A DNA stretch of 64,000 bases. Source: Mucilaginibacter psychrotolerans. Lineage in GTDB: Bacteria > Bacteroidota > Bacteroidia > Sphingobacteriales > Sphingobacteriaceae. Shown one piece after another: positions 24,486 through 33,304 of the stretch. The translations under genes and the position numbers were made by a program. How positions within the stretch are numbered: the stretch's first letter is position 1; each line of letters starts with the position of its first letter. The notes beneath the pieces are model-generated. The model was not told the DNA's origin. It ran no database searches and saw only the letters and a list, made by a program, of their open reading frames with translations. The stretch is from positions 62,001 to 126,000 of the forward strand of contig NZ_SOZE01000014.1 in the NCBI RefSeq assembly GCF_004519315.1, in the 5' to 3' direction.

Positions 24486-24493
24486 CAAAGATA
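24486..24493 (-). promoter_or_regulatory. -7 element for the peptidase E gene, 7 bases from the ATG
   Basis: On the minus strand TATCTTTG matches TAnnTTTG and is followed by seven bases and the ATG, implying a very short or absent leader. Confidence 0.45.
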
Positions 24494-24620
24494 GCGGATT
24501 AACTAAACCAAAGTTATGGGCAATTGTGCCATAAGATAGGTAGAATTGAGACAACTGACGTTAACTGCGGCTCCATAAAAATCCAGCTCACAAAATCAGT
24601 ATGTCAAATATAGCTACCGC

Positions 24621-24643
24621 GTGCTTATTGCTAAAATAAGCAC
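24621..24643 (-). terminator. Hairpin after the hybrid kinase gene
   Basis: GTGCTTATT and AATAAGCAC form a perfect nine-base stem with a five-base loop, 28 bases after the kinase stop. No T-run follows, so termination is uncertain. Confidence 0.4.
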
Positions 24644-24671
24644 TCCCGACTGATTGATAGAACAACTCCCG

Positions 24672-26198
24672 TTAGTTCCCTACTTTGGCGTATTGCGATA
24701 TTTTACGATGAAGGTCGTCCGGATTAAATGGTTTGCTGATGTAATCGTTCATGCCTACTATAAAGGCCTGGTCCTTAATATCCAGCATAGCCGATGCCGT
24801 AAGTGCTATAATTGGTAGATTTTTATATCGCTCATCGGGCAAATTGCGTATGGCAATAGTGGTTTGGTAGCCATCCATTTCGGGCATCTGCAAATCCATC
24901 AGCACCATATCATATGCATTGGTTTGCACCAGCGTTAAGGCTATCTCGCCATTCTCGGCAACATCGCAATCCACATCCCAAAGCTTCATATATTGTTTGG
25001 CAAGTATTACGTTTATCTGGTTGTCTTCGGCTATAAGCAGCTTTACGCCTTTAAGGCTTTTTACTTCAAAACCACTTTCCTTAACAGGATTCAAGGCGAA
25101 TTCTTTGTCGCTATTCTTCATTTTAATGCTGAAGAAAAAGGTAGACCCTCTGCCCACCGTACTCGTAACCTTTATTTCGCTTCCCATCAATTCCAGCAGC
25201 TTTTTGGTAATGGTAAGGCCTAAGCCGGTGCCGCCAAATTTGCGGGTAGTGTCTGAACTGGCCTGCGTAAAGCTGTCAAAGATATTATCAATCTTTTCGG
25301 GCGGGATGCCTATGCCGGTATCCATTATTTCAAAGTCGATAACGGTATGCTCGTCGTTGCGTTTATTCAGGAACGCCGTAATGGTTACCTTACCTTCTTT
25401 AGTGAATTTAACGGCATTGCTAATGAGGTTGGTTAAGATTTGGCCAAGCCTTACCGGGTCGCCTTTAATGGCGTTGGGCAGTTCCTGATCTATCAGCAGT
25501 TTAATCAGGATGTTTTTTTCAAGCGCTTTTTGCAATAGCGCCAGGCGGATGTTGCTTACCAGATCTTTAATGCTAAAATCGGCCTCTTCAAATTCAACCT
25601 TGCCCGCTTCAATTTTGCTGAAATCCAATATGTCGTTGATCAGCACTAATAAGTTTTCAGCGGAAAATTTCAATAAGTTGAGATATTCCATCTGATCGGC
25701 CCGGGGCTGTAATTGCAGCAGCAGATGCGTAAACCCGATAACCGCGTTCATTGGGGTGCGTATCTCATGGCTCATGGTTGATAAAAACTGTGCCTTGGTT
25801 AACGCCGCCTTTTCGGCTATATCTTTCGAAATAATCAACTGAGTTTCCAGTTCTTTTGCTTTTTCTATTTGTTTCTGCAAAAACTTGATGATCGTAATCA
25901 GGTCGTCATCGCTGTGGTGCGTGTCTGTAGCTGTTTCTGGTGACAACGATGCAATCGCTTTTTTTACCTCGGAGATTGATTTTTTCTTGATCTCATTCTC
26001 CTTATGCAGGTAATTATTTACCTCCTGATATTCGCGCTCACTTACCGCAAAGGCATGCTCCGATAGCTTTTTTGTTTTTTCGAACGAGGCGTAAGAATTG
26101 CTTACCGTTTCCAGGAAGCTTTTCAATACCGGGTCCTCCAGGTAATTGTCGGGAATAAGTTTTTTTATCTGCTTACTTAAAATGTAATGATATTCCAT
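24672..26198 (-). CDS. Hybrid sensor histidine kinase with receiver domain, partner of the FIST protein
   Basis: This 508-residue soluble protein has an N-terminal coiled-coil region (about 1-135), then HisKA with the phospho-accepting His144 in STMSHEIRTPMN. The HATPase_c domain covers about 195-370 (NLISNAVKFT, DTGIGIPPEKI, GTGLGLTITKKL). A receiver domain lies at about 390-505 with phospho-acceptor Asp435 in VLMDLQMPEMDG. It has no sensing domain of its own. The FIST protein gene ends 16 bases upstream on the same strand, so FIST probably supplies the signal input. Confidence 0.94.
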   Translation of the reverse strand: MEYHYILSKQIKKLIPDNYLEDPVLKSFLETVSNSYASFEKTKKLSEHAFAVSEREYQEVNNYLHKENEIKKKSISEVKKAIASLSPETATDTHHSDDDLITIIKFLQKQIEKAKELETQLIISKDIAEKAALTKAQFLSTMSHEIRTPMNAVIGFTHLLLQLQPRADQMEYLNLLKFSAENLLVLINDILDFSKIEAGKVEFEEADFSIKDLVSNIRLALLQKALEKNILIKLLIDQELPNAIKGDPVRLGQILTNLISNAVKFTKEGKVTITAFLNKRNDEHTVIDFEIMDTGIGIPPEKIDNIFDSFTQASSDTTRKFGGTGLGLTITKKLLELMGSEIKVTSTVGRGSTFFFSIKMKNSDKEFALNPVKESGFEVKSLKGVKLLIAEDNQINVILAKQYMKLWDVDCDVAENGEIALTLVQTNAYDMVLMDLQMPEMDGYQTTIAIRNLPDERYKNLPIIALTASAMLDIKDQAFIVGMNDYISKPFNPDDLHRKISQYAKVGN

Positions 26199-26214
26199 AC
26201 CTGGGTTTTATACG

Positions 26215-27342
26215 CTATAGCTCGGTGAATGTAGTAATGGTCATGGTTTGATTGTGCAATTCGCACTGTACGCTATCGTTGAAAGGAGAGATCTCGCCGT
26301 AACTGTAAAAACCGGTGATTGCCGCAGCATCGCCCAGTATCTCTTTGGCGGCTTCAAGCTCTTCAAACGTCCTTTCCTGAAGGATGAGTTTACGGCCCAC
26401 ACAACTGATCAGCACGGCCAGATCGGGTGTGCTTGCTTCAATACCGGCGAAGTTGGCCGCTTTTGACGATGCTTCAATTATTTTATCGAAGTTGGCCTTC
26501 ATCAACCTTACCTTACTTCCCTCGGGCAGGTTGCCTGCAAAGGTCATTGATTTTTGTTCTTCGTTTATGTTCAATATGGTGCGCACTACGTTGTGCCCAT
26601 CGTTATGACGTAAGGAAAGCGGGAACAGCAATGCGGACCCAGGTAGCTCATCTACGTAATCGCCCAGGTACTCTTTGTAAAGATCAAGTGCATTTTTGTT
26701 ATCAATTTCAAACAATATGTTTTGATTCGACCTGGTGATGGTGCGTTCCGGGCCGAATTCGTCCCAACCGCCAACCGAGCCATGGCCTATGCGGATGTCG
26801 CCGCCATAAAAACCGATGGCTATAACGTTGCCTTGCGCCGGTGCTTCGTTTAAACCGGTAAGCGTTTTTTCGAAACGTGCAGCATCCCCTGCCAAACCGC
26901 CGGTAACAGGTACCTGGTGCTTATTATCCTTATTAAGCCCGCTAACCAATTCGCTGCCGTTAATAAAAGTACCGTCGGATATCACAAACACGCAGTTCAA
27001 GTCATCTGCAGAGAGCTGCTGCATTAAAAACAGGCCCGTATCAAAACTATTAGCATGGTGTTTGATATTGGTTTTGATACTTTTAATCCTGGTTTTTTCA
27101 AATTCTATTGCCGTGGCAACCGCGCTATCATCGTAAACGCCTTCGCCAAGTATTTCCCCTGCCGTTGACGAAAACACAATATCCGAGTTCAAATAGATTG
27201 ACCGCAGGTGGCTAAGAATTTCCGGGTGGGATATAACTGCCGGTGAGCCAAATACCAATACTAATTGGGATTTTTCCGGGACGAGGCCTGATGGCATATC
27301 CACCCACCTATCATTTACAAAATGGTGCTGTTGTGTTTTCAT
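26215..27342 (-). CDS. FIST-domain sensory protein
   Basis: This 375-residue protein covers the FIST N-terminal domain (LVLVFGSPAVISHPEILSHL, FSSTAGEILGEGVYDDSAVATAIEF, VPVTGGLAGDAARFEKT) and the C-terminal FIST_C domain (DLYKEYLGDYVDELPGSALLFPL, GFYSYGEISP). FIST is a ligand-binding module proposed to sense small molecules such as amino acids. It has no signal peptide and no output domain. It lies 16 bases upstream of the hybrid kinase and should form a split sensor with it. Confidence 0.92.
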   Translation of the reverse strand: MKTQQHHFVNDRWVDMPSGLVPEKSQLVLVFGSPAVISHPEILSHLRSIYLNSDIVFSSTAGEILGEGVYDDSAVATAIEFEKTRIKSIKTNIKHHANSFDTGLFLMQQLSADDLNCVFVISDGTFINGSELVSGLNKDNKHQVPVTGGLAGDAARFEKTLTGLNEAPAQGNVIAIGFYGGDIRIGHGSVGGWDEFGPERTITRSNQNILFEIDNKNALDLYKEYLGDYVDELPGSALLFPLSLRHNDGHNVVRTILNINEEQKSMTFAGNLPEGSKVRLMKANFDKIIEASSKAANFAGIEASTPDLAVLISCVGRKLILQERTFEELEAAKEILGDAAAITGFYSYGEISPFNDSVQCELHNQTMTITTFTEL

Positions 27343-27499
27343 TACTCGGGTTTTTAGTCAATAGCATTTGCTCCAGGGTAGCGCAAATATTTATCGTCTA
27401 AATATATTCAAATATTACGATTTTGGTATTAATTTACTAAAAAGATACATATAATAATATATAGCTAAGCTGTCTTTATTGTTACAGGCTGGCGTATTA

Positions 27500-29080
27500 C
27501 TACTGCGGATTAATGGCAATACCCTTCGCTTCGCGAATAAGTTGAAATAGATGATCGGGGCGAACGACAAAATAATCTTCGTTTAGCGAATTAGCCACAT
27601 TTTTAAAACTTGTTGGCGTTACACCCTGCCAGGGCTGCGCCTGTATAATCACGAAACGGGGTGAAGTTTTATCCCAACCTGCGGCTGCACGGGCAATATG
27701 GTCTTTCATGGCCTGTTCGTTTGTACAGTAGTTGCAGGAAAGTGCCATGCCCGGTAAGCTGTCATTATAAATAGTGAGCCCGCCTCCGGTATTTTGGGCA
27801 GTTAGGCCAAGCAAGGATTTTGCTTCAGCGGCATAAATCTTCCCAACGTTAGGGTTAATGCCGCCGGTAATCGTGTTCCAGATGGTGATTACCCGTAAAC
27901 CAGCACGGTTATTATAGTCCTGGGTTTTGGCAACGAATTGTTTCAGTAAACTTTCATCCGTCCAGTTATTTGGATAAGTATAACCGTAGCCCGATGGCCC
28001 GGAAATGAGATTGTCATTATTGGTAGCAGTTTGATAAAAGTAGTTAAGCGCGCCAGGCATGGCATCCAGCATGGCTGGTGAAACGGTCCATCCCATCGGA
28101 ACAGCACCCTTGTCAGGGTTATCCCACAGTTTACGCATGGCATGCTCAATAAATTGCAAATTGTCTCCGTCGCTTAATATAAATGCAACGTAGATATTGT
28201 TTTTAAGAGCCGGTTTTGGCGGGATTGGTTTGATATGGACTATTCTGGATGTACCGCTATGCACCGTCAGGTTGGTGCTCCAATCGCTGGCAATTGTTGC
28301 AATACCATACTTTGATGCCCGCTCTATGCCGGGCGCTTCCTCGGGCCACCAGCCCATAAAGGTTGCACCGGGCGACAACGAAGACAGGAACTTGTCCAGC
28401 AATTCGCTTTCGCCAGCTATTTTAGGATCCAGCCAAATTACTGCAGCGCCCAGCGCTACTGCATATTCGCGAAGGGCCGCTTTATGCACAGCCGGATTTA
28501 ACCCAATTAATAATCGATGGTCAAGAGTGGGCCAATAGGTATCATACAGCGATTGGTAAACAGCCAGCTTACTGCTGAATTTTCCCCGCAAATCAACTAA
28601 CACATGCATATTATAGGGAGCAGCCGTTAGCTTAGATAGCAATAGGGGCGAGGCAATTAATGCGCCTTTGCTTTTTGCAAGTACTGTGGCCAGGTTTATG
28701 GTATGCACTTGCGCAGGATCATAAACAATCAACCCCGAGATTTTGCTCCGGTATTTGGTGATCAGGTCCCATTTGTCTGTAGGTTCAGTCCACTTAAAAC
28801 CCAATGACTTGAGCCAGGTATACGGCCCTTCGGCCAAAGCATCACCTTCATAGGAAAAGATACGCGGCTGTTTGCGGTTTACCACACCCTTTAATGACGC
28901 GAACAGGTACATTTCTGCTGAAGCGTAAGGGGAGCTATCTCGCAACATGATCAAATCCTGAACCTGCGCCGACGCGGGGAAAGATGGCAGCAGCTGACCC
29001 GGCGGCCATTTGATTTGGGCCATGGATGGCGTGACAAATAAGCAGAATAAAAGAACGCAAACGGCGTGGATCTTACGCAT
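27500..29080 (-). CDS. Secreted GxGYxYP-domain protein (putative glycoside hydrolase)
   Basis: This 526-residue protein has a signal peptide (MRKIHAVCVLLFCLFVTPSMAQ). The family-defining motif appears as SGYGYTYPNNW in the second half, and the first half matches the usual N-terminal domain (LRDSSPYASAEMYLFASLKGVVNRKQPRIF). The family is widespread in gut and soil Bacteroidota and is thought to act on carbohydrates because of its TIM-barrel-like fold and context. No SusC/D pair is adjacent here. It is transcribed alone, divergent from the PhoH-like gene. Confidence 0.88.
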   Translation of the reverse strand: MRKIHAVCVLLFCLFVTPSMAQIKWPPGQLLPSFPASAQVQDLIMLRDSSPYASAEMYLFASLKGVVNRKQPRIFSYEGDALAEGPYTWLKSLGFKWTEPTDKWDLITKYRSKISGLIVYDPAQVHTINLATVLAKSKGALIASPLLLSKLTAAPYNMHVLVDLRGKFSSKLAVYQSLYDTYWPTLDHRLLIGLNPAVHKAALREYAVALGAAVIWLDPKIAGESELLDKFLSSLSPGATFMGWWPEEAPGIERASKYGIATIASDWSTNLTVHSGTSRIVHIKPIPPKPALKNNIYVAFILSDGDNLQFIEHAMRKLWDNPDKGAVPMGWTVSPAMLDAMPGALNYFYQTATNNDNLISGPSGYGYTYPNNWTDESLLKQFVAKTQDYNNRAGLRVITIWNTITGGINPNVGKIYAAEAKSLLGLTAQNTGGGLTIYNDSLPGMALSCNYCTNEQAMKDHIARAAAGWDKTSPRFVIIQAQPWQGVTPTSFKNVANSLNEDYFVVRPDHLFQLIREAKGIAINPQ

Positions 29081-29159
29081 TTTAATAGGTTATATTAACT
29101 GTTAAATATAGGGTTAACGTTTATTGTTTTCTATCGATTTGAAAAAGGTTGAAAAATAG

Positions 29160-29190
29160 CAAAGCCCTGATATTTCTATCAAGGCCTTGT
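29160..29190. repeat. Imperfect hairpin in the divergent gap before the PhoH-like gene
   Basis: CAAAGCCCTGATA and TATCAAGGCCTTG face each other across a short loop, with a TTT tail on the plus strand. It has terminator shape but lies between two divergent starts, so its role is unclear. Nothing else was recognised in this 258-base gap. Confidence 0.4.
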
Positions 29191-29338
29191 TTAAAGCATT
29201 TAAACTGCAGAGGAAACGCGTAGTGAATAAAAAATATCGATTTTGTCCTCACCCTACAAGAGCTTTTTCCGCAACCATTTGCGCGCACCATGTAGCAGCC
29301 TGGTCTTTTATCCGTCAAAATCATTAATTTAGCCATTG

Positions 29339-30688
29339 ATGAATAAGGATATTACAGACAAGGCCGATCGGAAAAAGAAGATATTTGTGCTGGATACATC
29401 AGTTATCCTATACGATCACAACGCTTTCGAGAACTTTCAGGAACATGATGTGGCCATACCCATACAGGTGCTGGAAGAATTGGACAACATGAAAAGCGGC
29501 AACGATACGCGCAACTTTGAGGCGCGCAGCTTTATCCGCCTGATGGACGATATCTCCAAAAATCAACTCATCAATCAGTGGATGCCCTTGAACGGTAAAA
29601 GCAAGGGTAGCTTTAAGGTGATCATGGACGTAAAGAACAGCAGCGCAGATGCCGAAGAGGTTTTTGGCTCTGAAAAGACTGACCATCGCATATTGAACGC
29701 GGCGCTTGGTGTGCAATTTGAGAACCCGGATAAAAAGGTGATACTGGTATCTAAAGACATTTGCCTTCGCCTAAAAGCTAAGGCCTTAAACCTGTATGCC
29801 GAAGATTACGAAACGGGCAAGGTGAAAAACCTGGAAGAGTTGTACAGTGGCAAAACCGTGCTGAACAAGGTAACCGAAAAGCTCATTGCCCGCCTCAATA
29901 AAAACGATACCATCCCCGCAGAGGATATGGAGATAAAGGCCCAAAGCAACCAGTTTTTTGTACTGAACAGCAAAAACGCAACCGCATCTGCTTTCTACAA
30001 TAAGCAAAGCAACCGGATAGAAAAGGTGACCGAGCAGCCTGTTTTGAATATCCACCCGCGCAACCTGGAGCAGGCTTTCGCCATACATGCCCTGCTGCAT
30101 CCCGATATTAAGCTTGTGACCATACAAGGCAATGCCGGCACGGGTAAAACCCTTTTAGCCCTGGCCAGCGCGCTGGAGCAACGCAAGCATTATCGCCAGA
30201 TATTCGTTACCCGCCCTATAGTGCCTCTAAGCAATAAGGACATTGGCTTTTTGCCCGGCGACATTAAATCGAAGATTGACCCATATATGGCACCGATATG
30301 GGATAACCTGAAGTTTATTAAAGACCAATTTGCCGACGATGAAAAGATGCAGGGCAAGATAGACGAACTGGTTGCCAACGATAAGATATCCATCACCCCG
30401 CTGGCATTTATCCGTGGGCGCACGCTGGCCAAGATATTTTTTATTGTAGATGAAGCCCAGAACCTTACCCCACACGAGGTGAAAACCATCATTTCGAGGG
30501 CAGGGGAGAACAGCAAATTTGTTTTTACGGGTGATATTTATCAGATAGATACCCCATACCTGGATGCCGAAAGTAATGGCCTATCGTACCTGATAGATAA
30601 AGCCAAAGGGCACCCGCTATACGCGCATATCACCCTGCAAAAAGGCGAGCGTAGCGAACTGGCTAATTTGGCTACGGAGTTGTTATAA
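29339..30688 (+). CDS. PhoH-like protein with N-terminal PIN domain
   Basis: This 449-residue protein joins a PIN ribonuclease domain (about 10-145; KKIFVLDTSVILYDHNAFENF, IPIQVLEELDNMKSG, and acidic SEKTDHRILNAAL) to a PhoH ATPase domain (about 245-449). The ATPase part has Walker A GNAGTGKTLLA, the VTRPIVPLSNKDIGFLPGD segment and Walker B FIVDEAQNLT. PIN-PhoH proteins are proposed RNA helicase-nucleases. A TTG codon just upstream (29336) is in frame, but the ATG at 29339 is the better start. It is convergent with the TPR kinase. Confidence 0.93.
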   Translation: MNKDITDKADRKKKIFVLDTSVILYDHNAFENFQEHDVAIPIQVLEELDNMKSGNDTRNFEARSFIRLMDDISKNQLINQWMPLNGKSKGSFKVIMDVKNSSADAEEVFGSEKTDHRILNAALGVQFENPDKKVILVSKDICLRLKAKALNLYAEDYETGKVKNLEELYSGKTVLNKVTEKLIARLNKNDTIPAEDMEIKAQSNQFFVLNSKNATASAFYNKQSNRIEKVTEQPVLNIHPRNLEQAFAIHALLHPDIKLVTIQGNAGTGKTLLALASALEQRKHYRQIFVTRPIVPLSNKDIGFLPGDIKSKIDPYMAPIWDNLKFIKDQFADDEKMQGKIDELVANDKISITPLAFIRGRTLAKIFFIVDEAQNLTPHEVKTIISRAGENSKFVFTGDIYQIDTPYLDAESNGLSYLIDKAKGHPLYAHITLQKGERSELANLATELL

Positions 30689-30709
30689 CAGGTAAGTGCC
30701 TGAAAGAGT

Positions 30710-32752
30710 TTACCGTGGCAATTCCACGTAAAACACGGTTCCCTTATCTGGCCTGCTTTTGAACCAAATGCGACCGCCATGGGCTTCTATAATTTTTTTG
30801 GAGATTGATAAACCCAGTCCGAAGGGCTGCTCGCCGCGCGTACCTGTTTTTTTAGCGGGCGTAAACATTTCGAAAATGGTGTCTTTATCCCGTTCCGGGA
30901 TACCTATGCCGTTATCGGTTACGGTGATGAGGACGGTGTTTGCCTTGCCTACGATATCTACGCTTATTTCAGTACCTTCATGGCTGAATTTGATGGCATT
31001 GATAATAAGGTTGTTGAATACCCTCCAGATGCTTTCTCGGTTGATGGGAGCAACTATCTCCTCGTCTACGCTATCGAAACGAATGTATTGCTGCTTTTCG
31101 TTTGCTTTAAACTGCAACAACTCCACCGAATCGAATAAAAGAGCCCTTACATCCTGCAGCTGCGTTTCCAGCGTATTATTGTGATCGGCAAGGCCAGATT
31201 CCAACAACTCGTTTATCATCTCCAGCGAGCTTTTACTGGTGCTTTCGATCAGCTTAAGCAGATGCCGGTTTTCTTCGTTCAGGTTGCTTTCTTCCTCGCG
31301 TATCATAGCCGTAAGGCCCATGATGCCCGATAATGGGTTACGCAGGTCGTGCGCCATTACACGCATTACGCGTATATAGTTGGTATTTAAAAGTTCTACC
31401 TGCGCAAGGCTAGCCTGTAACCGACTGTTTTGCAGTGCTGCGTTTATATTTGCCTGCCGGCTTCTGTTTAGGCTACGGTAAGCAAGCACTATAATTACCA
31501 CTGATAACATGGCTACCACACCTATGCCCAGCAGGTACAGCTTTTTAAGGTTGTTTTTCTGCTTTAACACCACAAGCGATTGCTCCTGTTGCAGGGTGTT
31601 TAGTTCCCGTTCCACATCCAGCCGGTAAAGATCGGAAGAGTTGTTGTCGGCCGAATCTTTCAGACGGCTATAATCAGTTTGATAACGATACGCCTCAGCC
31701 GGTTTACCGGTTAAGCTCAGGTATTCGGCATATAGCAGCGTCCATTTGGGCAATGAACCAGAATTGGCCGAAAAATAACTATCGAGCAAGTACTTGCTGC
31801 GTTTTAAGGCATCGCCCGCTTTCTGGTACTCTCCTTTTTTTAAGTACACCTGTGTCAACTTAAGCAGGGGTGGTATGCGTACCCCGCTGTGCCGGTCGTC
31901 CATACTGATGGCCATACATTTATCAAGGTATTCTTCGGCAAGAGTAAAATTGCCTTTTTTTATGTTAAGGCCGCCGAGGTTATCGTAGGCAATCTCCAGT
32001 GCACCATCGGTATAGTATTTAGATATAAGCTTAAGGCTATCTGTGGCCTTTATCAGCTTCAGATCGGCCAGGTAATAGTATTCAGCGCTATCCAGCTTGC
32101 CCGCGAGTTCGTAGGAAAAGCCTGAATTGTTTAGGGCCCCCTGTTTTAAAAAGAATAATTTTTGCTGTGTAAGCTTTTCGTTGCAGTTTGCAAGCACGTT
32201 ATAGCTATCGGCGAAATAGCGGGCGGCCAGCAAATACTTGCGCTGGTCGTAATAAATGCCGCCTATTTTGCTGGCCAGGTTGCTATTATCGCAACTGGTG
32301 CCGGGCAGTATATCGCGTGCACGATAGTAATATCGCAGTGCGAGGATGTATTTTGCAGCCTTTAGGCAGGCATCGCCTTTTGTCAATAAGGTTTTGAAGT
32401 AAGCGTCCGGATAGTCGGTTTTGCGGCTGCCGTAGTCAAAATACGCAATGGCACTATCGGCATAAGCATTCATTACCGCCGGGTTGCTATGGTAATACTG
32501 CGTCCATTGGCAATAGTAAAGGCTTATCGATGGGTCGGCCGGGTTAATTCTGGCGCGCAATTTGGCCAAAAGCACTTTGGCATCATCGCTTTTGTCGGCA
32601 ATATAAAGGCTATCGGCAATGTCGATCTGTCGCTTTATGGTTGCGTTGGGGGTATCCGGGTGTTTCTTGCAGGCTTGCAGTAACAAAAGTAGCGTGCATA
32701 CCAGCAACGAGCTATTTTTTGCAAAAATGGGGTAAGCCGTTTTATAAGCCAT
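30710..32752 (-). CDS. TPR-containing sensor histidine kinase with a lipobox
   Basis: This 680-residue kinase has an N-terminal signal ending in a lipobox (LLLLLQAC), so its outer part may be lipid-anchored. Periplasmic TPR-like helices follow (about 30-390), then one membrane span (LYLLGIGVVAMLSVVIIVLAY) and a coiled coil. HisKA has the phospho-accepting His in MAHDLRNPLSG, and HATPase_c has NLIINAIKFS, DNGIGIPERD and FGLGLSISKK. No receiver domain is present and no response regulator is adjacent, so the partner is unknown. The frame is open to 32917, but the ATG at 32750-32752 gives the clean signal sequence and follows a promoter. Confidence 0.9.
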   Translation of the reverse strand: MAYKTAYPIFAKNSSLLVCTLLLLLQACKKHPDTPNATIKRQIDIADSLYIADKSDDAKVLLAKLRARINPADPSISLYYCQWTQYYHSNPAVMNAYADSAIAYFDYGSRKTDYPDAYFKTLLTKGDACLKAAKYILALRYYYRARDILPGTSCDNSNLASKIGGIYYDQRKYLLAARYFADSYNVLANCNEKLTQQKLFFLKQGALNNSGFSYELAGKLDSAEYYYLADLKLIKATDSLKLISKYYTDGALEIAYDNLGGLNIKKGNFTLAEEYLDKCMAISMDDRHSGVRIPPLLKLTQVYLKKGEYQKAGDALKRSKYLLDSYFSANSGSLPKWTLLYAEYLSLTGKPAEAYRYQTDYSRLKDSADNNSSDLYRLDVERELNTLQQEQSLVVLKQKNNLKKLYLLGIGVVAMLSVVIIVLAYRSLNRSRQANINAALQNSRLQASLAQVELLNTNYIRVMRVMAHDLRNPLSGIMGLTAMIREEESNLNEENRHLLKLIESTSKSSLEMINELLESGLADHNNTLETQLQDVRALLFDSVELLQFKANEKQQYIRFDSVDEEIVAPINRESIWRVFNNLIINAIKFSHEGTEISVDIVGKANTVLITVTDNGIGIPERDKDTIFEMFTPAKKTGTRGEQPFGLGLSISKKIIEAHGGRIWFKSRPDKGTVFYVELPR

Positions 32753-32781
32753 AAACAAATCAGGGGTATAGTACCAGCTTG

Positions 32782-32812
32782 AAAAGATAGTACTCTTATT
32801 TTGTTTGGCCAA
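32782..32812 (-). promoter_or_regulatory. Promoter for the TPR kinase gene
   Basis: On the minus strand TTG (32810-32812) is followed after 20 bases by TATCTTTT (32782-32789), one mismatch from TAnnTTTG, 29 bases ahead of the chosen ATG. Confidence 0.55.
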
Positions 32813-32978
32813 ATAAATTAAGGTTATCGATAATTTTTTTTCTTTGTCATTAATGAAACCTGCTGATGCATAAATAATTAACAAATTCGGGGTTAAATTT
32901 AACATTTGATGGCGCAATAAGGCAGCTTATTTTGCCGTATTTATAGCACATCTAAAAATTAAAAGCACTGACCCCAAA

Positions 32979-33215
32979 ATGGATTACAAGATTAAATTAA
33001 CAGACGGCAAAGCGCATTTGGTAAACATCACCAGCGCTTATTTTAAATCGTGGCAGGTGTGGCACGTGAGGTTTAAGGACGGGCGGGTAGCCATGTTGTT
33101 CAAGCTCGGCAGCGAGTGGATGCAGCGCAACGAAGATTTCCTGGAAGAAGAGGTTCTACAGGTTATCGGCAGCACCATCGATAAGATTATTTATAAACGG
33201 AACATTGCATTTTAA
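32979..33215 (+). CDS. Small protein, paralogue of the one at 14728-15066
   Basis: This 78-residue protein has no signal peptide. It shares by eye the pattern of the larger protein at 14728-15066: VRFKDGRVAMLFKL, EWMQRNEDF, and VLQVIGSTID. No known domain was recognised. It stands alone in a gap of about 550 bases between two minus-strand genes and is followed at once by a good terminator hairpin, which supports a real gene. Confidence 0.65.
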   Translation: MDYKIKLTDGKAHLVNITSAYFKSWQVWHVRFKDGRVAMLFKLGSEWMQRNEDFLEEEVLQVIGSTIDKIIYKRNIAF

Positions 33216-33222
33216 AACAACC

Positions 33223-33254
33223 TTCCCAAAGGACTATTATCTTTCCTTTGGGAA
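33223..33254. terminator. Two-way terminator hairpin
   Basis: TTCCCAAAGG (33223-33232) and CCTTTGGGAA (33245-33254) form a perfect ten-base stem eight bases after the small gene, and may also serve the convergent cyclase gene. Confidence 0.7.
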
Positions 33255-33304
33255 AGTTCTGTCGAAGCTACAATAATAAAATAATATTTGTATCCTGCAC
33301 ACCT

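Noticed and set aside
29121..29336. Minus-strand 71-codon frame between the GxGYxYP and PhoH-like genes
   Set aside because: It covers a divergent promoter region with a hairpin; composition is not protein-like.
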